Assembly: GCA_022705325.1 (NCBI GenBank)
Contig: JAKJER010000006.1
Span: forward strand, 105,097 to 169,096
Direction of reading: 5' to 3'
Origin: Planctomycetota bacterium
Lineage (GTDB): Bacteria; Planctomycetota; Phycisphaerae; SM23-33
Length of the DNA: 64,000 nucleotides
In this document: positions 8,220 to 17,167 of the stretch, one piece after another
Position numbering within the stretch: the stretch's first letter is position 1
How the letters are laid out: every line of letters begins with the position of its first letter
Notes under the pieces: generated by a model
Database searches by the model: none
What the model saw: only the letters and a program-made list of their open reading frames with translations
What the model was told of the DNA's origin: nothing
Made by a program: the position numbers and the translations under genes

Positions 8220-8642
8220 ATGAGAGCCCTATGGACACCGGCCCTGCTGGCCCTGGCCCTGCTCGCCGGCGGATGCACCACCGAGGCGGCCAAGCTGCAC
8301 CCCGAGGACAACCCCTACCTGTCCCAGGGGCGGATCCAGTTTGAGAGCAGCCTGGCCAAGTACACCGTCCAGATCGTCCGAGTCGACTCCGAGCGCGTCG
8401 GCAGCGGGCTGCTCCGCATCATCCTCACCGTGCGCAACACGACCAAGAAGAACCTCTGGGCGGAGTTCCGCACCACGTTCCTCGACGAACGCCAGCACGT
8501 GCTGGAGCAGACCAACTGGGAGCCCATCGAGTTGAACGCCCGCACGGTGACCGAGTACACCTGCACGTCGATGTCCACCCGGGCGGCCGACTACCAGGTG
8601 ATCATCCGCAAGCCGGCTAAGACGTCCTTCGACAAGCCCTGA
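8220..8642 (+). CDS. YcfL family (DUF1425) lipoprotein
   Basis: A 140-residue protein with ATG at 8220 after CGGAG; a longer open frame extends upstream inside the previous gene. The signal peptide ends ALLAGGC. The mature part is one beta-sandwich of the DUF1425 type: FESSLAKYTVQIVRVDSERV, LLRIILTVRNTTKKNLWAEF, RTTFLDERQHVLEQTNWEP and TEYTCTSMSTRAADYQVII. E. coli YcfL is encoded next to lpoB and has no firm function. The same neighbourhood here supports the family call. Confidence 0.8.
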   Translation: MRALWTPALLALALLAGGCTTEAAKLHPEDNPYLSQGRIQFESSLAKYTVQIVRVDSERVGSGLLRIILTVRNTTKKNLWAEFRTTFLDERQHVLEQTNWEPIELNARTVTEYTCTSMSTRAADYQVIIRKPAKTSFDKP

Positions 8643-8655
8643 CGGGAGAGATGCC

Positions 8656-9798
8656 ATGCGAACTGTCAGCCTGATCATCGTGGCCATAATGCTGTCGGGC
8701 CTGGTAGCGGGCCAGGCCGGATGCGGAAGTTCCAACGTGCCGGTGGGCGTGAGCGCCCCGCCCCCGCCGCCGTCGGCCGCCCCGCCGCCCTTGCGGACCT
8801 ACGACTACTCGCACAAGGTGCTGGCCAGCGCCAAGGCCCGCGCGGGCAAGCGGTGGACGGTGGCCATTCTGCGATTCGGCGACACCGGCAACGTCGAGGG
8901 CGTGCCCTGGGGCGGGCCCCAGGCGACCCAGCCCGCCCAGAAGGGCGACGTCAACGTCAACATCCGCATCGGGCCCGACGGCCCGACGGGCGAGCCCTCC
9001 CAGGCGCGTCCGCTCATGAACAAGCGGGCCCGCGACCTGCTCAAGCATGAGCTGGTGCAGGCCGAGGCGTTCAACGTGGTCGAGCGCGAGCGGATCCTGG
9101 AGATCCTCCGCGAGGTGAACTTCGGCAAGACCGCCTTCGCCGACCCCGAAACCGCCCCCGACCAGGGGCAACTGCTGTGCGTCCGCTACCTCATCGAGGG
9201 CTCGCTGGGCCTCAACGAAGACAAGACGCTCAAGGACACGCTCGACAAGGGCATCACCTACAAGGACGCTGACTGCCCGCCCGGGCTGTGGGACAACATC
9301 TTCAACCGCGGGCGGGTCAACCGCGAAAAGATGATGATCGCCATCAACCGCGTCCGCGAGGAGCGCCAGCGCGACGCCATGCGGAGGACCTTTAACGTCG
9401 CCTGCTACCTCAGCGTCTACGACGTGCACAGCGGCGCCGTCGTCACCAGCGTCATGGGGCTCGGCTCCAACGGCCTGGAGGCCATCCAGGACGCCGTCGA
9501 GGAACTCGTGGACGCCCTGGCCGACCAGGAAGGCGACGTGCGCGTGGCGGCCGTCATCGGCGACAAGGTCTATCTCGACCGCGGCTCCAACGCCGGCATG
9601 CAGAAAGGCGCCCGCCTGCAAGTGGTGCATTCCCGCGCCGCCGTCCGCGATCGCGACGGGCAGGTCATCGGGCACGACCAGGCCGAGGTGGCCGAGATCG
9701 AAGTGACGGACGTGCAGTCCCAGATGTCCGTCGCCCACGTGGTCCAGAAGGCCGGAGAGATCGCCCGCGGCGACGTCGCCCGCCCGGCCAAGCACTAG
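8656..9798 (+). CDS. CsgG/HfaB-family lipoprotein
   Basis: A 380-residue protein with GGGAGAG before the ATG. The signal peptide ends GQAGC. After a proline-rich linker, residues about 65-300 show the CsgG pattern: WTVAILRFGDTGN, LLKHELVQAEAFNVVERERI and LEILREVNFG, LLCVRYLIEGSLGLNEDK, TFNVACYLSVYDVHSGAVVTS. Residues about 295-375 are a small beta domain (VYLDRGSNAGMQKGARLQV) like the one at the end of flagellar or curli accessory proteins. CsgG forms an outer-membrane secretion channel in curli systems; no curli subunit genes are seen here. It is the last gene of the operon. Confidence 0.75.
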   Translation: MRTVSLIIVAIMLSGLVAGQAGCGSSNVPVGVSAPPPPPSAAPPPLRTYDYSHKVLASAKARAGKRWTVAILRFGDTGNVEGVPWGGPQATQPAQKGDVNVNIRIGPDGPTGEPSQARPLMNKRARDLLKHELVQAEAFNVVERERILEILREVNFGKTAFADPETAPDQGQLLCVRYLIEGSLGLNEDKTLKDTLDKGITYKDADCPPGLWDNIFNRGRVNREKMMIAINRVREERQRDAMRRTFNVACYLSVYDVHSGAVVTSVMGLGSNGLEAIQDAVEELVDALADQEGDVRVAAVIGDKVYLDRGSNAGMQKGARLQVVHSRAAVRDRDGQVIGHDQAEVAEIEVTDVQSQMSVAHVVQKAGEIARGDVARPAKH

Positions 9799-9984
9799 AC
9801 ACGATTTCCGCCCGCGAGCGGCTTCAGGACGCTCGCCCATGACGAAAGCAGCGTCTCCGCATCCGTGGCCAGGGGCGGTCTACGCTCTGCATTCTCCGAT
9901 CGATGAACAATTCGCTCTACCGCCCCGCTCCTCGCGTCATAAATCGCCCGCTCGTGCGATATTCCCTCAGAAGGAGACTACCTG

Positions 9985-10923
9985 ATGAAACTGAACTGGA
10001 TCGCCGTCGCCCTCGTCGCAGCCGTAAGCTGCTCCATCTGTCTGGCCCAGCCCAAGCCGGACAAGCCCATCGATCCCAAGACGCTGGAGAAGGTCGCCGC
10101 CGCCCTGCCCGACAAGCCCGTCGCACAGGTCGCCCAGCCGCGGAAGATCATCATCTTCACCATGACCAAAGGCTTCCGCCACAGCAGCATCCCGCTGGCC
10201 GCCAAGACCATGGAGATGATGGGCGAGAAGACCGGCGCGTGGAAGGCCGTCGCCACCGACAAGGTCGAGGACTTCGCCGCGGACAACCTGGCCAAGTACG
10301 ACGCGGTCGTCATCGACCAGTGCACGGGCGACCTGTTCAAGGGCCTGCCTCAGGACAAACAGGACGAGCTCAAGAAGTCGCTGCTGGACTTCGTCAAGGG
10401 CGGCAAGGGTATCGTCGGCATCCACGCCGCCACCGACTGCCTCTACAACTGGGCCGAGTACGGCGAGATGATGGGCGGCTACTTCCAGGGCCACCCCTTC
10501 GGGCACATCTCGGTCAAAATCGAAGATCCTGCCCACCCGCTCAACGCGATGTTTGAGGGCAAGAGCTTCGAGATCAAGGACGAGATCTACACCTTCAAGA
10601 AGCCCTACTCTCGCGACAACCTCCGCATCCTGCTGAGCATGGACTGGGATAAGAGCGGGTATGCCAAGGGCAACCGCGACGACAACGACTACGCCCTGGC
10701 CTGGATCCGGGAGTTCGGCAAGGGACGCGTGTTCTACACCGCCTTCGGGCACCAGGACCACATCTACTGGCACCCGGAGATCATGAAGCAGCTCCTGGCC
10801 GGCACGCAGTATGCCCTGGGCGACCTGAAGGCCGACGCCACGCCGTCGTCCAAGGCTGAGGTCAAGGTCGTGCCCGGCCCGCAGCTTCCGGCCAAGCCCG
10901 CCCCCAAGCCCCGCAATAAGTAG
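9985..10923 (+). CDS. ThuA-domain protein, secreted
   Basis: A 312-residue protein. AAGGAG lies 8 bases before the ATG and the signal peptide ends SICLAQ. Residues about 55-285 form a ThuA domain, a class I glutamine-amidotransferase-like fold: KIIIFTMTKGFRHSSIPLAA, YDAVVIDQCTGDLF, GKGIVGIHAATDCLYNWAEY, MMGGYFQGHPFGHI and RVFYTAFGHQDHIYWHPEI. These proteins are abundant in planctomycetes and are usually placed in carbohydrate use, but their reaction is unsettled. The C-terminus is a short proline/lysine tail. The gene converges with the lyase gene at 11012. Confidence 0.85.
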   Translation: MKLNWIAVALVAAVSCSICLAQPKPDKPIDPKTLEKVAAALPDKPVAQVAQPRKIIIFTMTKGFRHSSIPLAAKTMEMMGEKTGAWKAVATDKVEDFAADNLAKYDAVVIDQCTGDLFKGLPQDKQDELKKSLLDFVKGGKGIVGIHAATDCLYNWAEYGEMMGGYFQGHPFGHISVKIEDPAHPLNAMFEGKSFEIKDEIYTFKKPYSRDNLRILLSMDWDKSGYAKGNRDDNDYALAWIREFGKGRVFYTAFGHQDHIYWHPEIMKQLLAGTQYALGDLKADATPSSKAEVKVVPGPQLPAKPAPKPRNK

Positions 10924-10949
10924 CTTGAACCGGAATCCACCTGAAGCAA

Positions 10950-10989
10950 AGCCCACGGGCTTCCCCTGGGGGGAGGTCTCGCGTGGGCT
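10950..10989 (-). terminator. Hairpin terminator between convergent genes
   Basis: AGCCCACG (10950-10957) pairs with CGTGGGCT (10982-10989), with an inner CTTCCCC/GGGGAGG stem. Read on the minus strand, the hairpin is followed by TTTGCTT. It would end the lyase transcript and may serve both strands. Confidence 0.5.
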
Positions 10990-11011
10990 GTTGCTTGCGC
11001 GGAGGACGGGC

Positions 11012-13357
11012 CTACCGCCTCTGAACGCTTGCCTGGCCTTGGACCCGGGGGACCCGCACGATGGTGTCCTCTTCGCCCAGCGTCACAGTGACGACCACCG
11101 CATCGGCGGACTCCTCGCGCCGGGCGGACCAGTTCGGCGCGTTCCGGCCCCTGTACGGCAGGAGCACCGTCACCATCCGCAGGTCTTTGGACTTGTCCTT
11201 CGTGGACGATTCGACGTGCCACTGGTTGGGGAACTCCTTGCGCGGAGGCGGGTCGAAGCCGTCCCACTGGCGCATCGCGAGCGGACCGGGCGACAGATAG
11301 CGGACCTCCAGGCCCGCATCTTTGCGCTGGGTGGCAAGCCGGGCGGCCTTCTCGTCCAGCTCGAACGGCTGGAGGGCGTGCAGCATGAACTGGAACGTCG
11401 CGGGGGCCTTGGCCTCCAGATCGTCGCACAACACCACGAAGGGCTGGGCGCCTTTGACCAGCACGGCGTGGCGGCGAAACCGCGTCAGCCGGCCCTGATA
11501 GGCGTCGGCGGCCTCGCCCATCACCCAGTCGAAGTCCTGGCCCAACCGGAAGGCCGCGATCCGCCCGTGCGGTGCGGAGGTGTGCTTGGTCTGTCCCTGG
11601 CCGTCGACCAGGACGGCGTTGTGAGCGACGGTGCTGTGGGCGTACTGGTAGTGGAATCTGCTGCCGTGGAGGTCGCGGTAGACGCACGTGACCAGCAGGG
11701 GCTCGCCGCAGGCGTTGAGCTGGAACGAATTGTGCGGGTTGTGCCCGTGGCTCTGCGTGCCGAACGGGCTGGACTTCAGCAGCACGTGGACGTCGCGGCG
11801 GGCGTCGGACAGATCGGTGTGGAGGCTGGCCACGCCGATCCCGCGGAAGATCTTCGACTGGGGCAGGTCGCGCACCGGCTTGGCCGGCGGGGCCTCCCCC
11901 AGCATCGCGCGGTACAGGAAGCCCGTCACGCCGCCAGGTTCGTCCATCTTCCACTGGTCGAACCACCATCGCCAGTATGGCGCGTGCGAGCCCGCCCGCC
12001 CCGCCTGGGCTCGCATGTGATAGTCCAGGTACGACCCGATCGACGACGGGGCCGGACGGCACGACAGGTCGCCGAACCCGCTGTTGGGGGAGTGCGGCGG
12101 GCAGACGTACAGCGGGTAGTCGCCCACCTGGGCGAAGAAGGGCTTCTTGTGCACGTCGATGCCCAGCGACTTGCGGGCCGTCTCCAGCCAGAACGGCGCC
12201 TTGGCCATGTAGCCGGCCAGGTAGCTCACGCCCTCGTGCCACCCGCCGTCGTCGTCGGACCAGACCGGGTAGCAGGCGAAAAACTTGTTCACCGAGTAGT
12301 CCACCCAGGTGGCGGCTTCGTCGATCTCGCCCAGGAAGGCGATGCCCGTCTCGCCGATCTTGTGCCAGGTGCGGTTGCCGTGGCTGCTGTAGGGCGAGTT
12401 CAGGTGTCCGGTTCCCTGGCGGACCTCGCCGCTCTTCCAGGCGTCGGCGATCCGCCGGCGCGTGATCGCGGCGATCTTCTCGCGATCGGCCTGGCTGAAC
12501 GCGTCGTAGGCCCAGTCGTATGCCCGGGCCGGGCGGTACAGCATCACCTTGCCCGCCTCGCAGTTGAGGGCGAAGTTGGTGGGCCCGTCCGGGTCCCACG
12601 AGGCCAGGTGCAGCACCCACTTGCGGGCGGCCTGACCGTACTTCGCCTCGCCCGTCACCAGGTAGACCAGGGCAAGCGTCTCGGCCTCGCCACAGGCCTT
12701 CTCGGCCTGCTGACGGTTGGGCCACCAGTACTTGATGGCCTCCAGGTCGTCCTTGTTGCGGGCCGAGCCGCGGTGCGTAGGCTCGGGCGTGGGCTCGCTG
12801 CGCAGCAGGCGATCGGCCTGGCTGCGCAGCTTCTGGAACTCCCCGGCGAGCGGGCCGGCAGCCGCCTCGCGCAGGCGGGGCAGGTCGTCCTTGCGGACGA
12901 ACAGGCGCGGGTGGGCGTTGCCCACGCGCTGACGCTGCTGGGCCCGCGTGGGCATGGGCAGCGCGGGCGCGTCGCCCGGCACGACCACCGCCCGGACCGC
13001 GCTCCACGACGATCGCGCGCCCTTGGCCGTCGTGAAGCGGTACCGCCAGTAATACGTGCCCGCATCCAGAGGGGCGTGATGGGTGTAGGTGTTCCAGGGG
13101 ACGTCCTCGACCGGCGTCGCGTCGCGGAAGTCGCGGTGGCGCGACCACTGCACGGCGTAGCGGTCGGCCTCCTTTTCGTGAAGCCAGACGAACGACGGCG
13201 GGTTCAACGCCGTCTCCCCGCCGTCGGCTGGGCGGTAGCCGATCTCGTCGCTCCTGGGCGGACGATTGGAGACGACAGGATCGGCAGCGGGCGAGCACAG
13301 GGGCACAAGGCTTATGACAAGAGCGAGGATAGTGGCTCGGGTACTCATGCGTCGCAT
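11012..13357 (-). CDS. Heparinase II/III-like polysaccharide lyase with DUF4962 domain
   Basis: A 781-residue protein if started at the ATG at 13357 (ATG 13348 is an alternative; neither has a strong ribosome-binding site). A signal peptide ends near CSPAAD. Residues about 25-140 form a fibronectin-like DUF4962 region (YAVQWSRHRDFRD, DAGTYYWRYRF). Residues about 150-450 form an alpha-toroid beginning HPRLFVRKDDLPRLR with SPYSSHGNRTWHKIGETGIA. Residues about 480-700 match the heparinase II/III beta domain, including FGTQSHGHNPHNSFQLNACG and HSTVAHNAVLVDGQGQ. Lyases of this type cleave uronic-acid polysaccharides such as heparin or alginate. The substrate cannot be told. Sulfatase and sugar-kinase genes nearby fit glycan degradation. 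Confidence 0.8.
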   Translation of the reverse strand: MRRMSTRATILALVISLVPLCSPAADPVVSNRPPRSDEIGYRPADGGETALNPPSFVWLHEKEADRYAVQWSRHRDFRDATPVEDVPWNTYTHHAPLDAGTYYWRYRFTTAKGARSSWSAVRAVVVPGDAPALPMPTRAQQRQRVGNAHPRLFVRKDDLPRLREAAAGPLAGEFQKLRSQADRLLRSEPTPEPTHRGSARNKDDLEAIKYWWPNRQQAEKACGEAETLALVYLVTGEAKYGQAARKWVLHLASWDPDGPTNFALNCEAGKVMLYRPARAYDWAYDAFSQADREKIAAITRRRIADAWKSGEVRQGTGHLNSPYSSHGNRTWHKIGETGIAFLGEIDEAATWVDYSVNKFFACYPVWSDDDGGWHEGVSYLAGYMAKAPFWLETARKSLGIDVHKKPFFAQVGDYPLYVCPPHSPNSGFGDLSCRPAPSSIGSYLDYHMRAQAGRAGSHAPYWRWWFDQWKMDEPGGVTGFLYRAMLGEAPPAKPVRDLPQSKIFRGIGVASLHTDLSDARRDVHVLLKSSPFGTQSHGHNPHNSFQLNACGEPLLVTCVYRDLHGSRFHYQYAHSTVAHNAVLVDGQGQTKHTSAPHGRIAAFRLGQDFDWVMGEAADAYQGRLTRFRRHAVLVKGAQPFVVLCDDLEAKAPATFQFMLHALQPFELDEKAARLATQRKDAGLEVRYLSPGPLAMRQWDGFDPPPRKEFPNQWHVESSTKDKSKDLRMVTVLLPYRGRNAPNWSARREESADAVVVTVTLGEEDTIVRVPRVQGQASVQRR

Positions 13358-13402
13358 TGTAACGCGAGAGGTCCCTTCTGTCCTTTGGGTCCTTTGGAGT
13401 GT

Positions 13403-14236
13403 ATGATCCCGTCCATGGGTGAGATCGACAAAGCGGTTGTCCTGGCCGCCGGTCTGGGAACGCGCATGCGCCGCGCGGGGGCGGAAACGGACCTGAGCCC
13501 CCAGCAGCGCGAAGCCGCCGACCGGGGCCACAAGGCCCTCATGCCTGTCGCGGCGGACCGCCCGTTCCTGGACTACGCCCTGACCGCCCTGGCCGACGCC
13601 GGCTACACCCGAGTCTGCCTGGTGGTCGGGCCGGACCACGACGCCGTCCGACTTCGCTATCAGCACCTGTGCCGCCCTCGCCGGCTGGCCCTGGAGTTCG
13701 CCGTCCAGGCCCATCCGCTGGGTACCGCCGACGCCGTCCGCAGCGCCGAGACCTTCGCCGCCGGCGACCAGTTCCTCGTCGTCAATTCCGACAACCTCTA
13801 CCCGGTCGAGGCCCTGGAGGCCCTGCGGCGGCTGAACGGCCCCGGCCTGGCTGCCTTCGAACGCCAGGCCCTGGTGGAGCAAGGGAACATCCCGCCCGAG
13901 CGGATCGCCCGGTTCGCCGTGCTCCAGATCGACCCGGACGGCTGCCTCCGGCAGATCGTGGAGAAGCCCGACCCGCATACCCTCGACGCTACGGAGGAGA
14001 TCTACATCAGCATGAATTGCTGGCGGTTCGACCCCTCGTTCTTCGAGTCCTGCCGCTCCATCCAGCCCTCGTCGCGGGGCGAGTTCGAGATCGCCTCAGC
14101 CGTCGAACACTCGATCCGCTGCCTGGCTCGACGCTACCAGGCCCTGCGCTTCCGCCTGGGCGTGCTGGACCTGTCCAGCCGCCAGGACGTCCCCGCGGTG
14201 GCCCACCGCCTGACCCGCCTGGAGGTGGACCTGTGA
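13403..14236 (+). CDS. NTP-transferase family sugar-1-phosphate nucleotidyltransferase
   Basis: A 277-residue protein. ATG at 13403 is the first start after the lyase gene on the other strand; ATG at 13415 is an alternative. AVVLAAGLGTRMRR is the nucleotide-binding loop, followed by a short insert and HKALMPVAADRPFLDYAL. QAHPLGTADAV and VVNSDNLYP (metal-binding Asp) complete the Rossmann-like core, and QIVEKPDPH is a typical later motif. These enzymes join a sugar 1-phosphate to an NTP and release pyrophosphate. The stop overlaps the start of the kinase gene, so the two probably work in sequence. Sugar specificity is not evident. Confidence 0.85.
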   Translation: MIPSMGEIDKAVVLAAGLGTRMRRAGAETDLSPQQREAADRGHKALMPVAADRPFLDYALTALADAGYTRVCLVVGPDHDAVRLRYQHLCRPRRLALEFAVQAHPLGTADAVRSAETFAAGDQFLVVNSDNLYPVEALEALRRLNGPGLAAFERQALVEQGNIPPERIARFAVLQIDPDGCLRQIVEKPDPHTLDATEEIYISMNCWRFDPSFFESCRSIQPSSRGEFEIASAVEHSIRCLARRYQALRFRLGVLDLSSRQDVPAVAHRLTRLEVDL

Positions 14237-15630
14237 GCCTGCCCCTGGGCCGATTGGCCGACGTCGATTTCGCCCGCCGCGCCCTGGCGGGCGGCGGACT
14301 CAGCGCCGCCGCCTGCGATGCCAAGGCGGGTCGTCTGGCCTCGCTGGCCCGCCGCCTGATGCGGGATCGCGCCGATGCGGATGCCCACGCCTTCTTCGTG
14401 CCCGGGCGCATCGAGGTCCTCGGCAAGCACACCGACTACGCCGGGGGCAGCAGCGTCCTGGCCGCCGCCGAGAACGGCTTCTGCGCCGTCGCCTGCGGAC
14501 GAAGCGACCGCCTCGTGCACGTCTACGACGCAACCTTCGACCAGAGCGAACGGTTCGAGATCGCACCCGACCTGGCGCCCCCGCCCGGACGGTGGGTCAA
14601 CTACCCGATGACCGTGGCCCGCCGCCTGGCCCGCAACTTCCCGCCCCGCCTCAACGGCGCCGACATCGCCCTGGCCAGCGACCTGCCCCCCGCCGCCGGC
14701 ATGAGCAGCTCGTCGGCGTTCATGGTGGCCACGTTCCTGGCCCTGTCAGCCGTCAACGATCTGCCCGCCCGCGACGAGTACCGCCGCGAAATCCGCGACG
14801 CCCTTTCGCTGGCCCAGTACCTGGGCTGCGTGGAGAACGGGCAGAGCTTCGGCTCGCTCGAGGGCGACCGCGGCGTGGGCACCTTCGGCGGCAGCGAAGA
14901 CCACACCTGCATGCTCTGTGCCCGCCCGGGCCGGCTGGTCCAGTACGCCTACTGCCCGGCCCGGTTCGAATTGCAGTTTGACCTGCCGGGCGGACTCGTC
15001 TTCGCCATTGCCTCCAGCGGCGTGACGGCCGCCAAGACGGGCAACGCCATGGAGAGCTACAACCGCGCGTCACGGCTAGCCGGCGCGGCGGCGGCGGCGT
15101 GGCGAGCGGCTACGGACGGCGCCGAACCGCACCTGGCGGCGATCCTCGCCGGCGCCGACGACGCGATGAGCCGCCTGCGGAGCGTCCTGCGGGCTGGGTC
15201 GCCGCCTTCGCCCGGCCAGGCCGCGGGCAGCGACGGCTTGGCAGCGCCCGACCTGCTGCGACGGGCGGAGCACTTCTTCGCGGAGAACTGCGAGATCATC
15301 CCGGCCGCCGGCGAGGCACTCCGGCGCGGCGACCTGGAGGCGTTCGGCCGGGCCGTGGACCGCTCGCAGCAACTCAGCGAGTCGCTGCTGGGCAACCAGG
15401 TGGTCGAGACGGTGTTCCTGGCCCGCCAGGCCCGCGAACTGGGGGCGGTGGCGGCGTCGGCGTTCGGGGCGGGTTTCGGCGGGAGCGTGTGGGCCCTGGT
15501 CGACGGCGAGCGGGCGGACGCGCTGCTGGCAGGGTGGAAGCATGCCTATGAGTCGGCCTGCCCCGCGCGGAGCAAGGGGGCGCGATTCTTCACCACCGGC
15601 GCCGGCCCGGCGGCGTTCGAGCTTGGCTGA
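14233..15630 (+). CDS. Galactokinase-like GHMP sugar kinase
   Basis: A 465-residue protein starting with GTG at 14233, six bases after GGAGGT and overlapping the previous stop. The galactokinase signature GRIEVLGKHTDYAGG is at residues 59-72, the GHMP ATP loop LPPAAGMSSSSAF at 151-163, and GTFGGSEDHTCM around Asp223 aligns with the catalytic region of galactokinases. A third motif FGAGFGGSVWALVDG lies near the C-terminus. It is longer than the usual 380-400 residues because of an Ala-rich segment about 285-330. It likely makes a sugar 1-phosphate that the neighbouring nucleotidyltransferase activates; galactose, fucose or a uronic acid are all possible. Confidence 0.85.
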   Translation: MSLPLGRLADVDFARRALAGGGLSAAACDAKAGRLASLARRLMRDRADADAHAFFVPGRIEVLGKHTDYAGGSSVLAAAENGFCAVACGRSDRLVHVYDATFDQSERFEIAPDLAPPPGRWVNYPMTVARRLARNFPPRLNGADIALASDLPPAAGMSSSSAFMVATFLALSAVNDLPARDEYRREIRDALSLAQYLGCVENGQSFGSLEGDRGVGTFGGSEDHTCMLCARPGRLVQYAYCPARFELQFDLPGGLVFAIASSGVTAAKTGNAMESYNRASRLAGAAAAAWRAATDGAEPHLAAILAGADDAMSRLRSVLRAGSPPSPGQAAGSDGLAAPDLLRRAEHFFAENCEIIPAAGEALRRGDLEAFGRAVDRSQQLSESLLGNQVVETVFLARQARELGAVAASAFGAGFGGSVWALVDGERADALLAGWKHAYESACPARSKGARFFTTGAGPAAFELG

Positions 15631-15633
15631 CGC

Positions 15634-16998
15634 TCAGAACTCTTCGGGGTCGATCAGGCGGAGCAACTCGGGGCTGTCGCGGCGGACGGATTCGAAGAGC
15701 GTGCGGACGTTGCGCCCGTAGTGGAATCGCGTCAGCAGGACGGACTGCGCGTATCCGGCCAACGGCACGCGCCAGAGGATGGGTTTCAGGCCGGCGGGAG
15801 AGTCCGTGAAAGCCTTGCCGCGGCGGCAGAGTTCTTCCGCTCGACCCGGCGGGGAGACGGTGTCGTCAAGCCCCTGGATGATCAGCACAGGCCGGTCGTG
15901 CAGGCGGGCCATCATGTCGCCCGCGTCGAAGGACGTCACGTCGCAGCCGAGCGCAGCGGACGCGACGGCCAGGCTGGCCCGGCGGAAGGCCCCGTCCAGG
16001 GGTCCGGGCAGGAGCCCGGCCAGTTGGTCCACGGCGGCGTCCGCCCCGCCGCAGGGCGAGTCCAGCACGACGGCCTCGATGCGTTTGTCGCGGCTGGCGG
16101 CGGCCAGGGCGGCTGTCGCCCCCTCGCCGATGCCCATGACGAACACGTGCCGGCTTTGGGAGGGACGGACGGCCTTGAGGTATCGCAGGGCGCCCAGCAC
16201 GTCGCGCCCTTCGAGGCTGCCGAAGGAACGGGTGTGCCCCTGGCTGCGCCCGCTGCCGCGGAGGTCGGGCATGAGCACGTGATAGCCTGCTTCGCCCAGC
16301 ACCTGGGCGTGGACCAGGAAGTTCGCCTTGGACTGGCACCGCCCGCCGACCAGGATCACCGTCGAGTCCGAGGCGGCCTTGCGCCGCGGGATCCACCACC
16401 CCGTGATCGACAAGGCGTCGCTGGAGTCGAACCGCACGGGCTCGTACTCCATGCCGGCCAGCTCGCGCGGATCGGTCACGTCGGCGAACTTGACCCAGTG
16501 CACCAGGAAGGTCGCCGTCAGATACGGCGCCGACAGGGCCGCCACCAGTACGATCCGCACCGCCGCCAGGCCCGCCGGAACGAGTCGGCCTCGAGAGCCC
16601 GCCTCGCGGGCGACCAGCTTCAGCAAGGCCACCACCGCCCGGTCGATCAGGTACACCACCAGGTGCAGGGCCAGCAGGAAGTACAGGGCCAGGGGAATCT
16701 CCGTCCACGAGACGGGGGCTTGGCTGGTCAGGCGGGCGAACGACAGCAGATAGCCCCCCACCGCCACGGCCAGCACGGTGAAGTAGACGAGGTGGCGCGG
16801 CGCGATCTGCCTGAACAACGACGGGCGAAACAGCAGCGCCCAGCACGCCAGCACGGGCACGACGGCCAGGTGGAACGCCTCGGACGGTGAAGTGCCGATC
16901 ACCGCGCCCCAGGCCAGCGAGCCGGCCGCCGCGGCCGCGAACACGCCCGCGCGAATCGCTACCGGGACAGTCGATATTTCTTTACGTACGTTCTCCAT
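15634..16998 (-). CDS. Alpha/beta-hydrolase-fold membrane protein, catalytic residues apparently lost
   Basis: A 454-residue protein. ATG at 16998 is preferred because GGAGG lies about 11 bases upstream. Four to five hydrophobic helices cover residues about 15-175. Residues about 200-440 have the alpha/beta-hydrolase order: VILVGGRCQSKANFL, YHVLMPDLRGSGRSQGHT, VFVMGIGEGATAALAAAS, VVLDSPCGG and VLIIQGLDDTVSPP. The nucleophile elbow reads GIGEG instead of GxSxG, so the serine position is glycine. The expected late histidine region reads VPLAGYAQS, with no histidine. The fold is clear but hydrolysis by the usual triad is unlikely. Confidence 0.8.
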   Translation of the reverse strand: MENVRKEISTVPVAIRAGVFAAAAAGSLAWGAVIGTSPSEAFHLAVVPVLACWALLFRPSLFRQIAPRHLVYFTVLAVAVGGYLLSFARLTSQAPVSWTEIPLALYFLLALHLVVYLIDRAVVALLKLVAREAGSRGRLVPAGLAAVRIVLVAALSAPYLTATFLVHWVKFADVTDPRELAGMEYEPVRFDSSDALSITGWWIPRRKAASDSTVILVGGRCQSKANFLVHAQVLGEAGYHVLMPDLRGSGRSQGHTRSFGSLEGRDVLGALRYLKAVRPSQSRHVFVMGIGEGATAALAAASRDKRIEAVVLDSPCGGADAAVDQLAGLLPGPLDGAFRRASLAVASAALGCDVTSFDAGDMMARLHDRPVLIIQGLDDTVSPPGRAEELCRRGKAFTDSPAGLKPILWRVPLAGYAQSVLLTRFHYGRNVRTLFESVRRDSPELLRLIDPEEF

Positions 16999-17167
16999 GG
17001 ACACGCTTCCCTCCTCCGCTCCATGGAGTCGATTGTAAGGCGCATCGGAGGATTTGAACAGGGAAGAATCCGCTGGAGGACTGCGGAAAGCCAAATTCAC
17101 CGGATCGAAAAGCAGCCGCCCGCGGGTCGAGCGTTGCCCGACGGTCGAGGGTCGACGCCCGCCGCCT

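Noticed and set aside
8656..9798. Complete curli-type secretion system
   Set aside because: Only the CsgG-family gene is present; no curlin-like repeats or CsgE/CsgF partners are seen nearby.
10925..13402. Very long open frame on the plus strand running up to the nucleotidyltransferase gene
   Set aside because: It is antisense to the lyase gene, has no recognisable domain before about 13403, and its composition reflects the opposite strand's GC-rich codons. Only the part from 13403 is kept.
13358..13978. Upstream extension of the lyase frame by over 200 residues
   Set aside because: The extension is antisense to the nucleotidyltransferase, and a signal peptide begins at the ATG at 13357.
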